Source of the DNA: Paraglomus occultum
Lineage: Eukaryota; Glomeromycota; Glomeromycetes; Paraglomerales; Paraglomeraceae
Direction of reading: 5' to 3'
NCBI GenBank assembly: GCA_910592205.1
Contig: CAJVPJ010000937.1
Coordinates: 1 to 14,430 of the forward strand
DNA: 14,430 nucleotides
Shown: piece after piece, positions 10,013 to 14,430 of the stretch
How the letters are laid out: every line of letters starts with the position of its first letter
How positions within the stretch are numbered: position 1 is the stretch's first letter
Notes under the pieces: generated by a model
The model's database searches: none
The model's input: only the letters and a program-made list of their open reading frames with translations
Told to the model about the DNA's origin: nothing
Position numbers and translations under genes: made by a program

Positions 10013-10128
10013 CATTTCGCCGACAATCATTTCACCGACAAATTTTCGCCAGCATTATTTTGAAATTATCCTTTTTGGTAGTTTTTGTCGGTGAAATGTG
10101 TCGGTGAAATGTACCTGTCGGTGAAATG
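10013..10128. repeat. Foldback element built from the 13-bp motif TGTCGGTGAAATG
   Basis: The motif occurs three times in direct orientation at 10086-10098, 10099-10111 and 10116-10128. It occurs twice inverted: exactly at 10028-10040 and with one change (CATTTCGCCGACA) at 10013-10025. The inner arms 10028-10042 and 10084-10098 are perfect 15-bp complements around a 41-nt loop, and the outer arms 10013-10025 and 10099-10111 extend the stem with a single G-T wobble. It could be a small mobile or foldback repeat family, or a tandemly repeated protein-binding site. No target-site duplication was found. Confidence 0.7.
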
Positions 10129-10148
10129 AATGCAATCAATGATGATAG

Positions 10149-10412
10149 ATTTTGGAGGATGGCGAGATATTGGCTGTAGAGGAATTTCGGGAATTTGAAG
10201 ACGTTGAAAAGCGGTTTGAGTTGGTGGAAAGAAAATGCGTTAAAAAATTAAAAGAGGATACTATGATTCTAAGGTTAAAAACTATTAATGGCGTAGACGA
10301 AAGCAGGAAAATTAAAAAGACATGTACATTTATTTGCAAAAATCGATACCTTTTTCAACCATTAGGAATACAAGATTTCAACAATCGTTGTTATGTAATA
10401 TTAATATGTTAA
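10149..10412 (+). other. Unassigned charged open frame next to the foldback element
   Basis: An 86-codon frame begins right after a stop and only about 20 bp beyond the foldback element. Its first part is rich in Glu, Lys and Arg (EEFREFEDVEKRFELVERK) and would form an amphipathic or coiled helix. There is no ATG until about the thirty-eighth codon (10262). No family is recognised. It may be a leftover piece of a repeat-borne gene or chance. Confidence 0.2.
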
Positions 10413-10597
10413 CGGTAGTCTTATTTGATCAAATTGACATGGAAAATGATATTAGTGTGGTTGTGACATTTTTGGCCACTGAAAATATGTTTCCTATCCT
10501 ACTGTTATGGCTCACACCTTTCAAAAATAAAAATATTTATTGTAATTCAGAGGAATAACAAGTGAATAACATATTATTGAAGACAAGTATAACAATA

Positions 10598-10904
10598 TTA
10601 TTTGAAAAATGTTTCTAAAGTTTGTTGTTTTTTCGCTTCCTGAACTTTAAAGCAGCATGTCGAATTAACACACTCGCTCAAGGCATCATTAACCTTGTGA
10701 ATATCTCTTTCCTTTCTTTCATCAATTGTCCAGCATCACCGGAATTATCCACTTTAATCCATAGTTCTGATTCAGCTATTATTTTGGCGGTCGACGTCTA
10801 GGTTAATCGTTTCCATCAACCTTTTGATAGAACAGTCAGGATGATCATGTTTGTATATTGTATAGGCATAAGGCTTTTTTTGTTTCTAAAGAAATCGCCT
10901 TACA
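10598..10904 (-). pseudogene. Decayed, internally deleted pogo/Tigger-like transposase remnant
   Basis: Reading minus-strand pieces across frames gives an ordered series. First AISLETKKALCLY (frame from 10904), then KHDHPDCSIKRLMETINLDV in a second frame, then AESELWIKVDNSG and MKERKEIF in a third, then KVNDALSECVN, and finally a C-terminus KKQQTLETFFK before TAA at 10600-10598. The first part has the helix pattern of a CENP-B-type N-terminal helix-turn-helix and the MKERKEIF...ALSECV part resembles the start of the second (Tc5/CENP-B) DNA-binding domain. The tail QQTLETFF fits the PCNA-binding PIP-box form QxxLxxFF; the Drosophila pogo transposase is known to bind PCNA. The catalytic DDE domain of roughly 200 residues that should lie between is missing. 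Three frame changes and stops show it is dead. Family assignment is inference from pattern only; no terminal inverted repeats were found. Confidence 0.4.
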
Positions 10905-11015
10905 TCAGTTTTTGGCATTTTTAGTAGTAATACAATAAGTCGTTGATTTTTTTTCCAACAATGCGCGTTTTACAAAATTAAATGAAGACACGTGATCATA
11001 TGTGACTATAGACAG

Positions 11016-11101
11016 GATTGTTTGAAAGATTCTGTGAAATGGTTGGTTACGATTTGGAGATGGATCTGAGCGATCCAGAGAATGACGAAGTGCAGAGCAT
11101 G
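11016..11101 (+). other. Isolated exon-like segment, 86 nt
   Basis: It is bordered by an acceptor (ACTATAGACAG, ending 11015) and a possible donor (GTAATT at 11102). One frame reads LFERFCEMVGYDLEMDLSDP followed by ENDEVQSMG, an acidic peptide that is well ordered for intergenic DNA. No matching exons were found on either side and I do not recognise the family. A minus-strand frame without an ATG at its beginning overlaps it. It could be a gene remnant or coincidence. Confidence 0.2.
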
Positions 11102-11163
11102 GGTAATTTATAATTTCGCCCTCCATTCATATCAAGTAGAAGGTTTAACGTATTTCTTTTTGT

Positions 11164-11240
11164 AAGATTAGTAAATATTAATTTTATTTGTTTTATTTTA
11201 TTTACTTTTACTTTTATTTTACTTTTATTTTATTTATTTC
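11164..11240 (+). repeat. T-rich simple repeat (TTTTA/TTTTAC-type)
   Basis: A run of TTTTATT, TTTTAC and TTTATT units lies just downstream of, and partly within, the 3' end of the minus-strand NOP2 gene. On the sense strand of NOP2 it reads AAATAAAATAAAAG, which overlaps the stop codon and may supply the polyadenylation signal (AATAAA). Confidence 0.6.
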
Positions 11241-13290
11241 TATCTTCGTCTACCGATGGAATTTTGTTTGATAATTTCTTGAATTTTGCCACAAAGAAAC
11301 CGTCCATGTTATGAACATGCGGGTAGTAGCGTCTCGTAAGACTCAAAGCGGGAGAAAATATCTTGCCTCGATACCTGAACATCAAAGTTTTTTTAATATT
11401 ACGATCGTTTGACAGTAGTTTTTCTGACCAGAATCATGTCTACTTACTTTGTAAACCCTTCTCTACCAAACTCCAAACCAGTTGATACCAATTTTACATT
11501 TGGTCTTTTCTTTAGCGCATAGAATACGACCTGTTCGTTTTCTTCTATTGTAACCGAACAAGTTGAATAGACTATGTAGCCACCTGTCGGCGATTTTGCA
11601 TCCACAGAGTCAATAGCAGCCAGAATTAATTGCTTTTGCAAATGCGGTAGAATCATAAAATCTTTCTCCGTCTAAACATCACGAGATGTTAGTGTAAACG
11701 GATAATGCTATAAATATAATGAATCAGTATCTGCAAACCTTATTTATCTTCACTCCCGGATCCTTTGATATAACCCCAGTACCACTACATGGGGCATCCA
11801 ACAATACACGATCAAACCCACCAATGACGCCGGGAAACTCTCTGCCGTCATAATTGCACACTACTGAATTTCTCACGCCCAGTCTGTGTATGTTTGCTAC
11901 CAAGGCTTTCAATCTATCCTTACTGGCATCATTGGCAAATATCATTCCAGAATTTTTCATTAATGCTGATATATACGCCGTTTTGCCACCAGGTGCTGCT
12001 GCCATATCCAGAATCTTTTCATTTTCTTGTGGAGCAAGGGCCATTACCGGCAAAAATGAAGAAGCCGATTGCAGTATATAGTGACCCGCCAAATATTCGG
12101 GTGTTGCACCTGACAAGGAAATAAATAATGTCGTTTAATACGAATGCGGTAAAAAAAAATGCAACAAGTTTGATGGGCTCGATTCGTTACCAATTGGTAC
12201 TGAAGAATCAAATACTGTCAGTCCGACCTTTGACCATTTTCCGATTGGCTCGAGATTTACTCCTCGATTTACAAGAGCCTGAGTCATGTCATATATACAA
12301 AGCGTTAATCACTAAAAAAATAAAAAGAGAATTGAAAACATCACATTGGCTTTAATCTTTCACCTGCGCCAGATCTCTGCGTCGAGTCCTTATTGTATTA
12401 GTACGAATGGTTACTGGTCTCGCTACTTCATTTGCTTCAAAAAATTCTATTGCCTGTAACGATAGTAATGGTATAAGAGTAAGTTCACATAGCATAACGT
12501 ATGCAAAAAAAAAAAAAAGCAAGACAAAAGCAATATTCGTGCCTCGGACACGGAAAATAAATGAAACAATTTCTCAGCCATAAATTCCGAGTATCCATAA
12601 TATATTGCAACATCTTTGGTCAACTGTGAGATGTATTCGGCGCGTCCTCTAAGATAAGCTATATCGTTTTAGAAACAATCCGAGACATTGTGAATATGGC
12701 GTTTACCAGTTTGAAACACTTACCGTTCATGATCACCTAATTCTTTAAAATTGTTCAGAGTGCGTATAATGTTTTGAATTCTTTGATGAACGACTTGTAA
12801 ATCAGTCGTCGTTTGTTCATCTTCGCCCTCTTGACCGCTGGGTAGAACAAACATCTCGGTCTGTTTCATATTGGCTTGAAGTTCCGCTTCTGCCAAGGCG
12901 GCATCATGTTTTTGTTTTGCCTCAAGCCTCTCAGACCTCATCACAATCTTGATTGTGAAGAGTATATGTGCCGTCAAGAATGTTGTATTATACAATCGGT
13001 GAATAGCATTTAATCAAGTAATCTTGACTTACGTCTTCCCCATCACTACTATCGCTATCGCTTTCATCTTCACTTTCAATTTCACTTTCGCCTTTATTTC
13101 GACTTGATTGTTTGTTCGCGTTATTAACCGTATTCTCGGTTGTATTTTTGATTCCTTTCTTTTCGGTTAAATTAATACTTTCATCATCAGTTGAATCAAA
13201 TAAATCGGCTTTTTTTCCATTGTTCTCAACTTCCTCGTCGTCCAAGGACATCTCGTCTGTAGAGAGTTCATCACTATCGCTTGTCCCCAT
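11230..13290 (-). CDS. NOP2: Nop2, nucleolar 25S/28S rRNA cytosine-C5 methyltransferase
   Basis: Methylates a conserved cytosine of large-subunit rRNA (C2870 in yeast 25S) with S-adenosylmethionine and is needed for 60S assembly in the nucleolus. Exons: 13290-13033, 12947-12724, 12648-12543, 12453-12364, 12278-12191, 12109-11739, 11671-11448 and 11374-11230; 1506 nt, 501 aa, every junction in phase. Residues 1-86 are acidic Ser/Asp/Glu-rich. Then come [25 protein letters not shown] and [14 protein letters not shown], typical of the family. The SAM site is [12 protein letters not shown] (288-299). Motif IV PCSGTG carries Cys363 and motif VI STCSV carries Cys417, the two cysteines of RCMT enzymes. 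[18 protein letters not shown] closes the fold. Intron 3 (12542-12454) appears to start with GC. The protein is shorter than yeast Nop2 (618 aa): the basic N-terminus is absent and the tail is brief. ATG 13290 is the first in frame after a TGA, with no acceptor in between. Confidence 0.95.
12454..12542 (-). other. Probable GC-AG intron of NOP2
   Basis: Conservation demands the protein reading FSVSE joined to AIEFFEANE. This is obtained if the exon ends GAG at 12543 and the intron begins GCACGA and ends TTACAG at 12454. The only nearby GT donor (TCC/GTGTCC, three codons earlier) keeps the frame but deletes three residues that the family normally has. GC-AG introns are a known minor class handled by the major spliceosome. 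The intron also contains a run of twelve or more T. Confidence 0.6.
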
Positions 13291-13548
13291 GTTTTCCGTT
13301 GTGGTTGGAGAAAATTTTTGCGATCAAATTTTCCAGCTTTCAAATTAAGGTTTCACACACTAACGCAGCTAATAGATGACATCATAGTCATATGGGGATT
13401 TGTTTGTTTCTTTGATTATCTAATATTACTGATAACTCAAAAGGTTGCTCTATAATAATCACCAGTCATCACGCCTCACCCTCTCGTCACAGTTGTAGTA
13501 TAGCGGTTCTTGCAATTATGGTACTTATTCTGCTACTTGCTGTAAATA
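13291..13548. promoter_or_regulatory. Upstream region of NOP2
   Basis: This stretch precedes the minus-strand NOP2 start and should contain its promoter and leader. No CCAAT or TATA element in good position is evident. The leader just before the ATG is AC-rich (ccaaccacaacggaaaac), as is common before fungal start codons. Confidence 0.35.
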
Positions 13549-14145
13549 ATGGGCATGATAAACCACCAGATGAGCAACTCGATTATTTTCGCATTCGCCA
13601 AAATGTGTCGACAAACCGCACTATTCACGTTTCCGGAACAAAGTCATGCATCAAGGCAGAATCATACAGTTCTTGTACTTTCTAAAAAGCTATGTAGGTG
13701 CCGGCTTTTTTTAACTATAAATATTACATCCTATTGTAATGCAGACACCCCTCCTCCGCCCAACATTTTATGCGGGTTCTTCAACTCGTCCATATATTAT
13801 TCTATGCCATCGACTTTGGTCAGGGCTACTCGATATAACGACGGAAATAAGTATTCACCATTTTGTAAAATCGATGCTTTATTATTATCATTATTATTAT
13901 TATTACAATACACAACTTTTAGCTTCGAGCGAGTTATTTTAGAAAGACATAACATCGTCTTTATAATTTTTGTAGCAAGCCATATTATTCATAGTAGTCC
14001 TTATTTTCGAATCAGGTCAAGGTCGTTTGTTCGCGTTTATAATTACTTACTTCGACATGCTGTGATGAAATACTTGCATGCAACCGTGGGAAGGTCATCT
14101 AGTCGTGTCTTTTACTTGTCATCTGAACCATTTTCTATACCATAA
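13549..14145 (+). CDS. Doubtful 198-codon ORF
   Basis: The frame starts with ATG and runs uninterrupted for 198 codons, which is long for this AT-rich DNA. The predicted protein has no recognisable domain. It is rich in Ser, Leu, Cys and His, and includes a leucine run (LLLSLLLLL) that comes from a TTA/ATT microsatellite. No introns, codon bias or family motif support it. It begins about 260 bp from the NOP2 start in divergent orientation. I consider it more likely to be a chance frame than a gene. Confidence 0.15.
   Translation: MGMINHQMSNSIIFAFAKMCRQTALFTFPEQSHASRQNHTVLVLSKKLCRCRLFLTINITSYCNADTPPPPNILCGFFNSSIYYSMPSTLVRATRYNDGNKYSPFCKIDALLLSLLLLLQYTTFSFERVILERHNIVFIIFVASHIIHSSPYFRIRSRSFVRVYNYLLRHAVMKYLHATVGRSSSRVFYLSSEPFSIP
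13878..13906 (+). repeat. ATT trinucleotide microsatellite
   Basis: About nine ATT units (one interrupted by ATC) form a simple repeat. Confidence 0.75.
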
Positions 14146-14430
14146 CGTTGCGTTTTTACCATTACGTACGTTCCTGCAATCATAAAAATAAATGTCCACA
14201 CGCATAAATAAATGTATCCTGAAATACATTATCTGTAACCTCAGCGGAGGCATGAAAATTTAGCTTCTGAATTTGAAAGCAAAAAAGATTCAATTTATAA
14301 ACGAAGAAACATATTACTATGTCTACCCTACATTACTCTATGTCCCAAAAATATGTCATTGATTAAGCAGCATTATATCACACTGCACAGCACATCTTCC
14401 AACGAAAAAAAATTTCATCCTTCACATCCA
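14146..14430. other. Window end, nothing recognised
   Basis: AT-rich sequence with stops in all frames. The string aataaatgt occurs twice (14189 and 14206 area) inside an imperfect short duplication. No gene could be supported up to the window end. Confidence 0.4.

Noticed and set aside
10322-10558. 78-codon ATG frame rich in hydrophobic residues
   Set aside because: It overlaps another open frame, has no motif, and AT-rich DNA readily yields hydrophobic codons.
10700-10880. Similarity of the KPYAYTIYKHDHPD stretch to the start of histone H2B
   Set aside because: Only the first helix wording matches; the rest lacks the H2B alpha-3 and C-terminal sequence, while a CENP-B-type helix-turn-helix followed by a PIP-box tail explains the whole order better.
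11854-12355. Plus-strand open frames opposite NOP2
   Set aside because: They lie antisense to well-conserved NOP2 exons and carry no recognisable protein.

Overview
This window looks like nuclear DNA of a filamentous fungus, probably an early-diverging lineage such as the mycorrhizal Glomeromycotina. That placement is inference. It rests on AT-rich intergenic DNA, many short introns (67-114 nt) with GTAAGT-like donors, and conserved proteins closest in motif content to fungal orthologues. The sequence alone does not fix the species. I see no bacterial operon, CRISPR array, rRNA or tRNA.

Four multi-exon genes can be reconstructed by following conserved protein motifs across splice junctions. 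(1) Positions 1 to about 1709, minus strand: a Cdc20/Slp1-type APC/C activator, cut at its 3' end by the window edge and with an unresolved first exon. (2) 2253-5976, plus strand: a Ctk1/Lsk1/CDK12-type RNA polymerase II CTD kinase in eight exons, 1034 aa, with a very long disordered N-terminus. (3) 7372-8329, plus strand: a short-chain dehydrogenase/reductase of the C-factor type in three exons, 265 aa, with a 21-nt middle exon. (4) 11230-13290, minus strand: the nucleolar rRNA cytosine-C5 methyltransferase Nop2 in eight exons, 501 aa, with one probable GC-AG intron.

Genes 1 and 2 are divergent and share an upstream region of about 500 bp with a CCAAT box and several small open frames. The gaps are not empty. 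6746-7180 holds exon-like pieces resembling the first two helices of a major facilitator (siderophore-transporter-like) protein. 10013-10128 is a foldback built from a 13-bp motif. 10598-10904 (minus) looks like a decayed, internally deleted pogo/Tigger-type transposase ending in a PCNA-binding-like motif. 11016-11101 is an isolated exon-like piece. 13291-14430 is mostly upstream sequence of NOP2 with one doubtful 198-codon frame.

The four genes are housekeeping functions (mitotic exit, transcription elongation, redox metabolism, 60S ribosome assembly) and do not form a pathway or cluster. I found no convincing new biological system. The points most worth checking are the RS-like and HPPQ-repeat N-terminus of the kinase, the upstream ORFs that touch its start codon, the GC-AG intron in NOP2, the microexon carrying the SDR active site, and the transposase remnant.
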